A stretch of 64,000 nt of DNA from Eopsaltria australis (lineage: Eukaryota > Chordata > Aves > Passeriformes > Petroicidae). A program made the position numbers and the translations under genes. Under the pieces are notes generated by a model that had not been told where the DNA came from, searched no databases, and saw only the letters and a list, made by a program, of their open reading frames with translations. Location of the stretch: assembly GCA_034509425.1 (NCBI GenBank), contig JAVTVJ010000541.1:62001-126000 (forward strand), given 5' to 3'. Positions 24,262-35,900 of this stretch are shown here, in pieces; within the stretch, counting starts at the first letter, position 1, and the number at the start of each line of letters is the position of its first letter.

Positions 24262-24316
24262 TTTTGGGATAGCTCAGGATAAAAGGCGCTATAGAAATGC
24301 AGGTCACTTTTATTAA
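24262..24316 (+). mobile_element. MIR-like SINE 3' tail
   Basis: GATAAAAGGCGCTATAGAAA followed by TGCAGGTCACTTTTATT matches the conserved 3' tail shared by MIR-type SINEs and their partner L2 LINE (GAAAAGCGCTATATAAATGC, then a TATTATT run). Only the tail is recognisable. The L2 LINE itself is the alternative source. Confidence 0.55.
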
Positions 24317-24630
24317 ATGCCTTGCAAATCATTTATAATGCCTTTAAGTATCAGAACAGCCATACCACATCAATAATCTCTGCACATGTGTTTACTTTAT
24401 TTTTTTTTTGCCACAGTTCACTATAAATGGCTTAGATATATTCAGTAATTCAGTTATAATGAAATGTGCAAGCCTTCAATAAACGTATGTGTTACAACTG
24501 GTCTCTGATGTAAATGCTTTGCCAATTATATGTACATTAGTGATGACTGTAGCAGGCTTATAAATATTCCTTGTAATTCTTTGGCCTCTGTTCTCCCATC
24601 CCATACATAAGTTTTATAGTGGTGTGTAAT
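24317..24630. other. AT-rich non-coding stretch, enhancer-like texture
   Basis: Includes T10 at 24400-24409 and then about 200 bases of AT-rich, repeat-free sequence without an open frame. It may be conserved non-coding DNA lodged between two relic transposons; nothing firmer can be said. Confidence 0.35.
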
Positions 24631-24865
24631 TCTAGATTCTCAGATTTTAAGGCCAGGAGGGACCATTAGGTCATCTGGCCTATTGGTGTAACAGGCCAGA
24701 GAGCCTCATCTGATTGCTTGAGCAATGAGTCTGCAAACCTTTTTGTTTGACTAAAACATATCTTCCACTCTGCATGTCTGCATGAAGACCTTGAGGCATT
24801 AAAAATTACTTAGTGGCCTCAGAGCTTTACTCCAGTTGTTAAGCATCCTCACAGTGTGTATTGAC
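24631..24865 (-). mobile_element. Ancient CR1 LINE fragment, 3' end
   Basis: Reading + strand: AGATTTTAAGGCCAGGAGGG, then ACCATTAGGTCATCTGGCC, then GTAACAGGCCAGAGAGCCTC follows the complement of the old amniote CR1 3' region well known from turtles and crocodilians (AGATTTTAAGGCCAGAAGGG, ACCATTGTGATCATCTAGTC, ATAACACAGGCC). The order continues, more weakly, through AAAACATATCTTCCACTC and a GTTAAGCATCCTCACAGTGT block corresponding to GGTTAATTACCCTCACTGTT. Far more diverged than the copy at 38531, so inserted much earlier. Confidence 0.6.
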
Positions 24866-27800
24866 TTCTTCCCCTACTGTATTCTGCATTACATCTTTGA
24901 ACAGAGCTGAAGATCCAGTGAAGAGAGCACCACCTTAGTTTTGAGCCTCAGCTGAAGTTGTTTCAGACTCTAACCTACATGAAGTTTTGGGGGAAAAATA
25001 ACTTTGAGTTAATTCTTGCTAACCCTTTTTTTCAACAGACCTCCAGATGTTTTTTCCATTTTCTTTCCCATAATGGATAAATTCCTTTCAGAGAAGCTGT
25101 GTGAGAGCCGTATGCCATTTCAAATTCATTTTCAGCCTTTGAGTACATTACTGAAAGAACTCCTCTCAGAATTTTAAGGCTCATACATCCAGAAAAGATG
25201 CCAGATTTTCAAGGGCTAGGCACCTCTTTAGGTATATAGATGAAATCAATACAGATTTGATGAATCTGAGTGTGCATAAAGGCTGGTAAATAGGAGCTGA
25301 AGAGCTTGAAAAATCTTCTCATTTTGTGCACGTGTATCTTTAGGAAAATACAGCTCTATTCTGATTTATGTGGTGCTTGACAATTCTTCATACTCAGTAG
25401 ATGCTAGACTCACTAGAAAGTTGTAAATGTCCCCCGTTACACCCGCCACCGTAAATGTTTCTCCCAATCATAATGTTAATTTCTTTGGACACCTCACCTG
25501 ATGGCTGGCACAAGACCTTTTACACTTCTGGAGTCTATTCACCACTGTCAGAAAGCCTGCAGTTTTCTACCTGTATGATTTTATCATCTGCCAAATTCAC
25601 AGATGCTCTCATTATATGGAGTGGAGGAGGAAGAAGATGGAGAGTCTGGATCTAAAAGTGGTTTCATGTTTTGGGAAATCTTATTTTACTCAGATGGGTT
25701 TTGCAGTCTGAGGAGAAGTAAAAATAGGGCCTGTAGATGAGAGGAAAGCAGAGGAACAAGTGACAGGTAGAAGGTGTTCAGCTGGTAGATGGTTCCTTGG
25801 AGTTTTGTGCTAGAGCAAGGCACAGTATCGGGGAATTGCAATCTGATAATTTAAGCAGAAACTGGTCATGACTGAGAACCCATAATAATTATTATGTTAA
25901 TGAAAGCAGAATGGCAGGAGAGGTCTTTATTCTTTTGACAGATAGGGATATGCTGATCAGACTTATATCTACAGGAAAAAATTGATATCTCTTTAGAATA
26001 AAAATGGAGAATTAAGACAATGTACATTTTTGATTGCTCTATTAGCACAAAATAAAAATGCACCTAAACTTTAGTGCTTTTATTATTACACTTAGGAACG
26101 TTTACTCACTGAAGGTAAAGTGCTTTGAGAAGGAAAACATACTTCCTCACAAGGGTTGCTTCCCATATTTGGAGTATGACTGTTTAAATTGTAGCTCAGC
26201 AGAAATATTTTGATTCTGTGGGGCACCAGCAGCTCAGCAACAGTGCTGCCTTTCACATCCAGTTCTTAAGCGTAACAGATCATTTAGACCTTGGGTTGGC
26301 TAGGCTCACATAAACCAGGTTTACAAAGAGTTATAAAAGCTTGGCTTTCCTCCTTCCTTCTCCCCCACATTCCAGTTTTTCCCCTTATAATTTTACCACA
26401 AGGCAATGCAGTCAAGCTTTTCTTGGATCATATGAATGTAGATCAATAAATATCAGTTGCAGAATAGGAATCTACACACAGGCATGTGCTCGAAGGATGA
26501 AATAGTTATGTTAGCCTAAAGGAACTTCAAAGTTTGTTTTGTTTTATATTTTCAGGGCACAATGCCTATGTTATATAAGTACCAAGCTGAAGTTGGAGAG
26601 GAAGAAGGAAGTTCTTTCTGAAAATGGAGCAATGCTGGAATGTGCTTGAAGACTCAGATTGGTTTTCAGCTCTAGAGGCATGTATGGTAAGCAAAATGAT
26701 GTTATCTCTGTCTTGATAAGGGTAGTACGCATTTATGGAATAACCTACATTTCAGCTGTGATCACAGAGTTGTTGTCTATAGATAGACGCAAAGCATCTT
26801 ATGGGAACAAGATATTTGGTTCAACAACAGACTGTCAGAATCATTAAGGTGGTTTTTTTTCTACCAGTGCTTAGACTATGAGTCAGCCTCCACCAGCGAC
26901 CTAGTCCTCTCCTCCGCTTATGTTCCTCCTGCAAGAGATAAATGACTGTTAGCTCTGAAATGAGAATGAGAGTGGTATTCAACCATTTGCAGAACAATAC
27001 TAAAAGGTTAAGCATTGTTTAGCAGAAGTTGTATTAGGAACAAATAGTTCCAACATTTATGCCAGGCCTGAGTCATTTTCATCTTCCTATCTTACCTCAA
27101 ACACTAGGTCAGTGAGTTTTAGATGGAGGCTTTGCTCCGTGTAGTGTATGGAGCAACTCAGCCAAGTCAGGATTCTGTCACTTAACTGACCATCACTGTA
27201 TTCCAGAATAGAATTACTAAAATTACATTTTCTCAACAATGGATTTGGATCTCTGCATGGAAGTTCCTGTGAAAGGCCAGCATGATTACTTGTCCTTTTG
27301 ACTGTATCATGATGGAGGAATTGCCACAATGAGACCAAAGGTTCAGGGCATTGCTTTGCAATTACAGTTAGTTCCTATGAAGATACAGTCTTTGATTATA
27401 ACTAGGGCAAAAGGTTGGACTAGAATTGTATAGAAGTGTGCTGAATCAGCAATGATGATGGCAGCCTATGAAGCTTGGTAAATAGAGAAAATCAAGCATG
27501 TGACTTGGGATAAGCTGTTGTAAAGGCAATTGTTTCCTGTATGAAAAAGTGTTAATTTAATAATGTTTTGCCTTGAAAGAAACAAGGTGCAAGATTTAGC
27601 AGATAGGAATCTTGTCAATGAGATTTTACTTAGCCATTTCCTGCAGGCCTGTTGCATGAGTCTAAGAAATCACCTTCTTTCTTTGTGCTGCCATATCTTA
27701 ATTTATAAACTGAGAAGTATGAACTCCCAGGGTGTTGTTTTTCTTTAACGTTAGAAGCAATCATTTTATTTATCTCACCCAACTTCCTACATAAAGCAAC

Positions 27801-28015
27801 CATAGAATTCCAGCTACAAATTATCACTCTCTTAAAAAGTACTGCGCAATCCCTGGCCAGCTGCAGCTGTATTCATGATGAAGTGAGCGGGCTGCACGCT
27901 GATACAGCTTCTTTTCATTCCCATGGCAAGGAGCAACACACCATGTATGCTTGGACAGAAAGGGATGAGTACTGATTTCCTCATATATCTCTCCCACAAA
28001 ATATGACACACAAAA
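24866..28015. other. Non-coding stretch, no supported gene
   Basis: All open frames are under 90 codons and unrecognised. A 16-base MIR-tail-like string (GTAAAGTGCTTTGAGA, 26115-26130) is too short to call. Confidence 0.55.
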
Positions 28016-28019
28016 GTGT

Positions 28020-28270
28020 TGTATAACTTTTCATACAGAAATCAACATCTATTTTATGAGGAATAAACTTTTCATGAAAAGGCTCTTTTCATTAATTAAC
28101 GAGCTTTAGTCATATAAAAATGTCATCAAAAAGTATTTTCTCCCTTCTTTATTAGCTTCACTGTGAGTAAAAGTACTTTTGCTTGGACTTAAGATAAATA
28201 ATACATATATAGTCATGTAAGAGTTGTATTTATATGCAAACATTCATGGCTTTCTATGTGCACAATCATA
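28020..28270. promoter_or_regulatory. Candidate conserved non-coding block
   Basis: AT-rich, repeat-free and without an open frame. Contains ATTAATTAAC (28091-28100) with overlapping homeodomain cores and ATGCAAAC (28234-28241), one base from the POU octamer. Assignment rests on texture and motifs only. Confidence 0.22.
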
Positions 28271-29167
28271 TATCTGTAGCAGCGTACCAGATCAAGTCAA
28301 TCAGAGATAGTGTCTCTTGGTCTGTCTCACACACACACAGACATTTCCAAAACCTGGAAATTTAGCACTGCACTGTAAAACTCAGTAAGACAGACCTCAT
28401 CCTAATCAAGGCTAAATTAGCTCTTTAGAACCCAGCCCTGTTGATTTGCATGAGGCCTTCCATGTACAGATACCAGAATGTGTGTCTAAATTAACACTTA
28501 GAGTTAACTCTGTGCAACCAGGGTAGGTGCTTTCAATAAAGGTGCTGATTCTGTCCCAGTAACAGTGACCCTTAGTATATTAATTCAGCTCTGTAGGCAT
28601 ATAACAATCTGTTGTTAATAGACAAGTCAGTATCTAGATGTTGCTAAATCTCATGCTGGGGTACCTTGCTTTTTGTTTAAGTCCAGAAGATGCCTTTGAT
28701 TTGAAAAGCTTCCAACTGAGCATAATTTACTAAACAATTTAAGCATTTTTGTTTTTCTGATATGTGAAAACATGAGAGCTTGATTTAAGGATTTCAGAAG
28801 AAAGGGATGCTTAAATTGATTTCAAAATCAGATCAGATGCAACTCCTTTTTTTTGTCTTTGTGTTCTGTTTAAATGACAGAGCAGGAACACAGACCCTAT
28901 TAGTGTTTTCAAATCATGTGGGGAGTACTCATCACATATGGGCCCAGTACAAGCCCTCCTGAACCTCATTTCTGTGGCCCCCACTACAGAGAATGTAGCA
29001 ACAGTGAGGAGACTCAGACCCGGCACAGAGGAGTCTGAACAACAGAAATTTGCTAGAAACCAGCAAATGCATGTCCTAGCAACTAGTAGGCTAGTTTGTC
29101 TTGAGTTTGTGCCAAACACAGCTTGGTAGGTTGCAGCTACACCCAGTTACAAGCATCAAATTTGCTT
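28271..29167. other. Non-coding stretch, nothing recognised
   Basis: A short CA run lies near 28328-28339. The 102-codon minus-strand frame at 28811-29119 has no recognised domain. Confidence 0.55.
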
Positions 29168-29362
29168 ATAAATCAAGGACCTCAAAGCATTTTCCAAATG
29201 TTAGTCAGTTAAGCATTGTACCATGTGCCATACTTACCTGTAATGTAAGTAAATGTCAATGGATATATTTTACAAATGGGCAAATTTGAATTGCCTGAAA
29301 CTACTTTGGAAACGTAGGATCAAGCACTATCAGAGCTGAGCAGAGACCTTGGGACTTGTGAC
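29168..29362 (-). mobile_element. MIR-like SINE, nearly full length
   Basis: Successive blocks follow the reverse complement of the amniote MIR type: CCTCAAAGCATTTTCCAAAT (consensus CTCAAAGCGCTTTACAAA), a TGTAAGTAAATGTCAATGGA stretch, ATTTTACAAATGGGCAAATT (consensus CATTTTACAGATGGGGAAACT), TTGCCTGAAACTAC (consensus TTGCCCAAGGTCAC), CTATCAGAGCTGAGCAGAGA (consensus GTGGCAGAGCTGGGAATAGA) and CCTTGGGACTTGTGA. Six colinear blocks over about 195 bp make chance unlikely. Only the extreme 3' tail and the extreme 5' head are unclear. Confidence 0.65.
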
Positions 29363-30230
29363 AATATGGTGCAGGTATTGGATATTTTACATCTTTGCCA
29401 GAATCCAACAGCGGCAATATGAGAAGTGCTACATCTACCTCTGAGCCAGCCTCTGAGTAACTCCTTTGTTTTTCTCTAGCTGCATTTGTGAAAAGCATAT
29501 GCTTGTTCTCACCATCAGATAAAAATCACAGAATGGGATTAGAGTATTCTATTCCTCATCTCTGTCAGGCAATATAGTACTTGGTAAAAGACACAGAAAA
29601 AAATAAAAAGGACACCATGAACAAGAAAAGCATGCTCAAGTCTGACAGCATAACTGCCAGAATACAAGGGAATTTGTGCAAAGCATGGTCTGTTTATACA
29701 AGTTAGCAACTAGAAGAGCCACTGTAGAGAGATTTGCAGGGAGCGGTTCTGACTGGGCAAAACAGATGCAGTTGCTTTGCCTTGTTCACATCTGACTTGA
29801 GATACAGTCAGAAGGACAATCTGTGCAAATTCTGTATTGAGATGTACAAAATGCTCAGGAGCTTCTGCTGGCTGAGATCAACGTAAGTAACCGGGGCAAA
29901 GATAATTTGAGAGAGCACTGACAGGTCAAAGGTTGAACACCCACATTTTTGCCCTTTGTGTTCCGGGACCGTTGTTACTGACAGAACAGTAGCTGCTGCA
30001 CAAAAGCTCAGATGGCAGCAGCACAGAGTGTCCTCCGTGTTTTCAGAAGAGAATCTCTAGAAACATCATTACCCTATATCAGACTTTCCAGGCATTTTGT
30101 TGAAAGAAATATACCTTTATTTACAAGCACACACCTGCTATCCCAAAAGACATTTTGCTTGATAAACTTCTCATTAATTATAAATTTATCTAGTTTCATT
30201 GACCAATTTATAGCATGTAAGGCTATATTA
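29363..30230. other. Non-coding stretch, nothing recognised
   Basis: Open frames are below 81 codons. No repeat family recognised. Confidence 0.55.
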
Positions 30231-30272
30231 TTTAAATTAAGATCTTTAAATTAAGATAATTTAAATTAAGAT
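30231..30272. repeat. Three copies of a 13-mer in AT-rich DNA
   Basis: TTTAAATTAAGAT occurs identically at 30231-30243, 30245-30257 and 30260-30272, separated by C and AA. A fourth, decayed copy (CAAAATTAAGGTTGATC) follows. A small, recent-looking tandem expansion. Confidence 0.85.
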
Positions 30273-30274
30273 CA

Positions 30275-32878
30275 AAATTAAGGTTGATCTAAAGAACAAC
30301 TTGGTCAAAATATGCCATTTCCAACAGTTTAGTGAATCATGGATTTGAGAATTGCTGTGGACATCACTAAGCAAAATGCCTGGCCTGTGATATGAGTCTA
30401 TGGATTTAAAGTTGCTGTTTTATATTTAGTGAAATATGCCATTTTGCAAGTGCATTTAAGTCAGGAAACATAACCCAAACAGAGTCTTGGGTTTTATTTG
30501 CTCAGAATTTTCAATTAATATTCTTTCAGCAGTGTTCATTTCAGAGGTAAATACATGATCAGCAATTTCAGAAACAGGGATATAGCCACATTTTTGTGTT
30601 TTAATTCACTGAGTGGCACCTTCTGGGTCAATTCTGCTGCATGTACTGCCATGAATTAAAACCAACCAATTTTAAGAATATTGAGTATTAAAACTGTATG
30701 TGGGTAAGCTGGGACCCAGAAACAAAGAAATTACTTAATTTGAATGGCATGTCAGTTCACTGGCTGGCATCACAACAGTTCAGTGATGAAACTGTTGGAA
30801 TACTGTGGCTTTCTCTTTTCATCTTTTAATATGTCTGTATTTCTATGCCCATGTCATGCTATATTACAGTAGCACTGTAGGAGTCACAGTTAAAACTCAG
30901 CCCCTAGTGATAAGAAGTATTTTAGAAAGTCATAAAAGCAGTCAATGCTCTGCAGAGCTTACTGTCTATAACACCAGTTGTACAGCCTGTGGTGGCCTCC
31001 AACACTCCACTGACATCACTGGGAAAATTAAAAATGTGCAAGTTCTCATTGCAGCCTGTCTTACCTAACCTCTTATGTAAGTAAAATAGAGAGGCCATGT
31101 ATTTTGCTGAGTAGAGACAGCAGGCTGAATTGAGACCCCAGAGATGGTTACATGGATCACTTGTTCAGGATTGTACCAAGCCCTTTTCCTGCCCCATCAT
31201 GATCAAGTAACTTTCTTGTGGCAACCACAGTAATTCCCTGCAGGGGGGAGGGATATTAAGAAAGTATGTTTTGAGTCTCTTAATGTAATTTAGCAGCAGG
31301 AAACTAGGAAGGAGTGCCAGAACCATGTGAATAGCCAGTTCTTTGTGCAGCACTTGCAAATGCTCCACCTAGGCCACAGCAGGGCAATTGCTGCTTCGTA
31401 TGAATTTATTACCAAGAAGTGTTTGTCTACATGTACGTTCCACACCTGATTTAAGGCTTTTCATTTACATGTGACTTATGTAATAGTAAATTTACAGTTT
31501 AAATGTGGTTAATGAAAATTAGTATTTTATTCACTGGAAACAATTTCATGCCAAAAATGTTTCTCCCCCCAAGGCCAAGTAAATCTGTTAGGTGACAGTG
31601 TTGTCAACACCTCTTAGCACTGAATGTAGTACATAGCACTTTTTTGCACCTGAGTACTCTGGAAGAGTCCTTGTTATATTTCTCTGGTAATCCAGCCATG
31701 AAAACATTTCACTGTAATAAATATTCACTTAGGCCAAGTCCATAAGTATTAAAAATAACTACTTAAACATAGTGAAGAGATGGTATCTGTATTGAAAAAC
31801 TTGTGTTAAGGGAATGATCTAGACTGATGATAGCCAAAGGCACAGAGTGCAAAAATGACCCGTATCGGGTCATGCTTCTATTCAATGGCTGTTTCATTCC
31901 ATAGTGAGAGTAACTCAGCCATTTAATCATGTTGTTTCCTCCCTCTATCATATTGGTTACATGAATATATTAACAATGTTTAGTCAAAGAAAATTAATGA
32001 AGTAGTTTAGGTTGCAAATACCAAATGCATGGTTAAGAAAAAACCCCGCCACCAAAACAACAACAAAACCCCCAATCCTCACTTATGTACTTAAAAACAG
32101 TTTAAAATATCAAGACAAATTCATCCATCTGTTGCCCTGAAATAAAAGACATCAGGGATGAATTTGGCCCTCTTTTATTCAATTTGTCCTCAATTTGCTA
32201 AACTCATTAATTTTCTCTTGTTTTACTCTCTGTTAACTGAGAAACAGCAGCCTCTTCGCAATAGGCATTAGAAGCAGGAAATCTCAGGGTATGTTTCTAA
32301 TTGCCAGAGTTTCTTCCCCTCTTTCTGCTGTTTCTGTTCTTAAGGAAGCACAAGGGGGTTCATGAGGTGCCACTAGGGAAACAGAATAGAGTATCAAGGT
32401 CAGGGTGAAAACCACACAAGAAGCAGGAAGAGATGCTTGCAGTTAGGTTCATGACCTTTGTATTTTTTTTCTCATTGTCCAGGAGAGGGAGGAAGGGGGT
32501 TAGAGAAGGAAAGATAGGAAGTTAACATTAGAGCAGATGTATGCATAACCCCTGTCAGAAAACATCAGAGAGTCAGGAAGCCCATGCCAAAGCTGCTAAA
32601 AATTGTAGGGTTCTTTCTGCTGAACATCTGAGAAAAACAGATGTATGTCTGGTCTTTGTTCCCAAACAGCTAAGGTAGTTCCAACAGGTAGATGTCAAAG
32701 CCCAGATTTCAGAAAGAGAACTGAACAATAGAAAATAATTGAAATATGTTTAGTTATTAAAAAAAAAAAAAAGCAAAACAATACACTTTATAGCTGGAAA
32801 ACTGAAGTTCTTACCAAATATAGTAATTTAATATGTTCATAAAATCTGGCTTTAATGAGTCTTGAAATTCTCATTAAG
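30275..32878. other. Non-coding stretch, no supported gene
   Basis: Contains a 13-bp palindrome GTGTTGTCAACAC at 31598-31610, a CA/CAA-rich tract at 32038-32076 and A14 at 32759-32772. No gene or further repeat family recognised. Confidence 0.5.
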
Positions 32879-32879
32879 A

Positions 32880-32922
32880 TAGAATCATAGAATCATTTAG
32901 CTTGGAAAAGACCTTTAAGACA
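32880..32922 (-). mobile_element. CR1 LINE fragment, extreme 3' end
   Basis: AGAATCATAGAATCATTTAG, then CTTGGAAAAGACCTTTAAGA, is the reverse complement of the avian CR1 terminus, with the ATTCTRTG-type repeat at the left edge followed by the AGGTCTTTTCCAACC block. Only about 43 bp remain before the similarity stops, an extreme 5' truncation or later deletion. Confidence 0.8.
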
Positions 32923-35900
32923 GTTCTCTTTGTGTTCTGACTTGGATGTAGTAATGTACATGGTCTGCTCCACAAATACACAAATGGAAAACTGTGACCC
33001 TGTCAGAGTGCCAATTAATTTTGTCTGTGCTTGCTGAGGTCTCAAACATTTCAGTTTAGGCACATTCCCGAAGAGCATAGAATCCTTCTTTCCAGTGCCT
33101 TGGGGAACAGTTTTAGTGCATCACCACAAACTGAGATAGTAAAAATCTGATACAAAAATCAAGCACAGTCTTTGCCTGTTTCATTACATATGGAACTGCA
33201 TAGCATTTTTTAGTACTCTTAAGACAAGACTATAAAACTCTGTGGCTCTGAGCTAGTGGGTGATGGATCACTGCTACCAAAAGATGCCTGTAGAATGAAT
33301 ATAAAACCTCTGATGGTTTTCTGTGGGCTTGGAAAGAATGAGGAGTCTTTTTGAGTGGTGCACAAGGTAATAAAAGTTCCTACACTAGGTGTGTAGGTGA
33401 TCTTCTCCACCTCCATATTCACACTGCCCATTATATGGTCACCTAAATTATACTCTGAGCAACACTTCCTGAAAGAGTAAAAAATGCCAAGAAGCTACAA
33501 AGCAAACTTCAGCCAAGTATAAAACTAACACTGTGAATTGCAGCAACTTGATTTTTCCAACCACAATTAGCAGAAGAGGAGTGTGTAAAATGAGTGGAAA
33601 GAATAGTTAAAATACTGGTGTTCTGACTGTGAGTAGCTGTTCACCTAGCAGCTTATTCTATATGCAGTTAAGGTACTCCAGAACTTAGATGGCTTTTGAG
33701 ACTATGTATGATATTCTCTGGTGTTTTGCACAAACAAAAGACTTTAAAGTCTGTTTTTAAGACTTTTGACTTTGTAATATCCAAGATGGTGACTCTTCCG
33801 TGTGTTGGGAGCTCGCAATAGTTGTCTATTGATAGAAGAAACAGAGTCCCTGGGAATTCCACTTTATGTCTGGATGGGATGCTGTCAGCATCAGGGGGGA
33901 GTCAAACAATTAGACCAGGCTTTATTTGCCTTTCTTCTATGTGACATTGAAGGGATATTAGTGAAAATCAATTCAATTTCTTGTATACCAATGATAAGGC
34001 ATTTTTGTCTCTACTGGATGATTAGAAGTTGTGAGAATATCATCAAATGTGCCTGCAATTAGTACTTACCAAGACTGTTTGAAGTTTGGTGTGATTGGAT
34101 GCTGTAAACAGGAAAAATTGCTTTATTGAAGGAAAATAAAATCCAGAAAAAAACATGAGTTTTGTTTTGTAAGCCCTCTTGAGGGTAATGATTCTATTTG
34201 AGATGCTGCTGAGCTTTCTGGAGGGAGCTAGTGTCAGGACACCTTTTCTAAACCAAGCAGATTATGTCCAGGGATTTCTTGTTGACATCAGAGAAGCCAG
34301 GAGCTGGGCTGATGGATTTCTGGGAGTTCCCCATTCAGTCAACAAAACAATAATTGCTGTGTCTAGACTTTCAGAACATGAAGCCCTTCCCAAAATAGGA
34401 GTTTGCCTGAAGTCTGTGTTTTACCAGATCTGAAGATCAGAACATGATCTGCAAGCAGAGAGGGATGGACCATATCATCGTATTATATACTCATCTAGAG
34501 AAGGGCCAAGATTAAAACAATTGCTTACTCTTACTTACTCTGTGAGAACCTCCTTAAGATCTACAGATACTGATGATCCATTATTGCTTCCTTTGCAAAT
34601 TTATTCTTTGTCCATTTTCCAGCTTCCAACAATGTTCTTTGTTTATGCAGCTGCTTTAGTGCTTCCATTTTCTGTACACCTTTGAATATCTAAATTTTGT
34701 TCCAGTGCAGATATAAATGAATTAGTGAAACACTGTGATTCATCCCAAAAAGGGATCTTTTTTTTTCTCATTAAAAGTTTCGTTTTATGCTTCCTGTTCT
34801 AAACTGCTACCTTCAACTTGCATTCAAAAATCCCATCGATGTTAATATAGTTTCAGAGAAAATAAGTCTGCTAAAAAATTAGTAACTATATATTTTGTTT
34901 GAGAGTGTCTTAATTAATTTTTGTTGGTGAAAGATCAATGTCTGTAAACAAAGATAACTATGAGCACCTGCATAAAAGTCTTGAACCAAAGACACAAGCA
35001 TTGAGATAAACACCAGGTTGTTTCATTTAACTGTAGCCTGAAAATGATTATATTCTTATCTCTTACAGTAATCTCTGTTAACAGTAAAGGGAACATGTTC
35101 AAATACTTAGGAGCCATGTCTACAGTTGGAAAATTTTCAGATATTGCCATTTTTACTAATGGTGCTTAAGCCCAGCAAAGATAGCAATAAAAAGGGTTTG
35201 TGGAGGCTTCCTCTACTTGTAAGCATTGCCAGAAAGTGTTCCTCAGCATCAGAATTGTTCTCTGTGCTAGTGGATTTTTAGAAAAGTACTTGGCATAGTT
35301 TTGCTTCCATCACCTGGAGTTCTCCTACACAGTTCATGAGTGGTTCAAGAGTTAGTGGTTAGCAATGAAGAGTTCAGATGTGGCCACTCTGTTGCAGAGT
35401 AACTGAAAATAGGAGCATGGAATAGGACTGTTGAAAGTAGTACTGGGGAGCACGCTCAGGTGTGCTCTTAGACAAGCCACACACTGGCTTAATCTCAGTA
35501 GCAGCCAGTCATAACTTGTATGCCTGAAGGGCAATTTAGGGAAATTTATTGTGCCTACAATTCTAGAGACCAGGCTGGCAAAGCACCAAAGTCATTGTGA
35601 GGTATCCACCAACCCCACTTTCACTGACTTGCTACCTGACCTTGCCTATAGCCTTCAGAGCCTGCAAGATAGTCTTACTGTGATGAACACAGTACTGAGA
35701 TACTTTGGATTCACTTTCCTAAAGATGAAAGTTCTTGTTTACCCACAGAGCATTCACAGTGTAGGAAATTGCTGGCATTTCCTCTGCAGAGCCTTGCCAG
35801 CACCACTTAAACTGGAATGACTGCTTCTAGAGTAATAAAGCCTAATTTTGTTTCCATGACTGATTTACTGGCAGGAAACTTGATGGAGAACTATCAGTTA

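Noticed and set aside
26115..26130. GTAAAGTGCTTTGAGA as a MIR/L2 tail
   Set aside because: Sixteen bases only, and the expected GCGCTATATAAA continuation is missing.
27412..27432. AAAGGTTGGACTAGAAT as a CR1 end
   Set aside because: The block is short, and neither the AGGTCTTTTCCAACC stretch nor the terminal repeat follows.
28811..29119. 102-codon minus-strand frame with several cysteines
   Set aside because: No zinc-finger spacing or other cysteine pattern and no recognised family.
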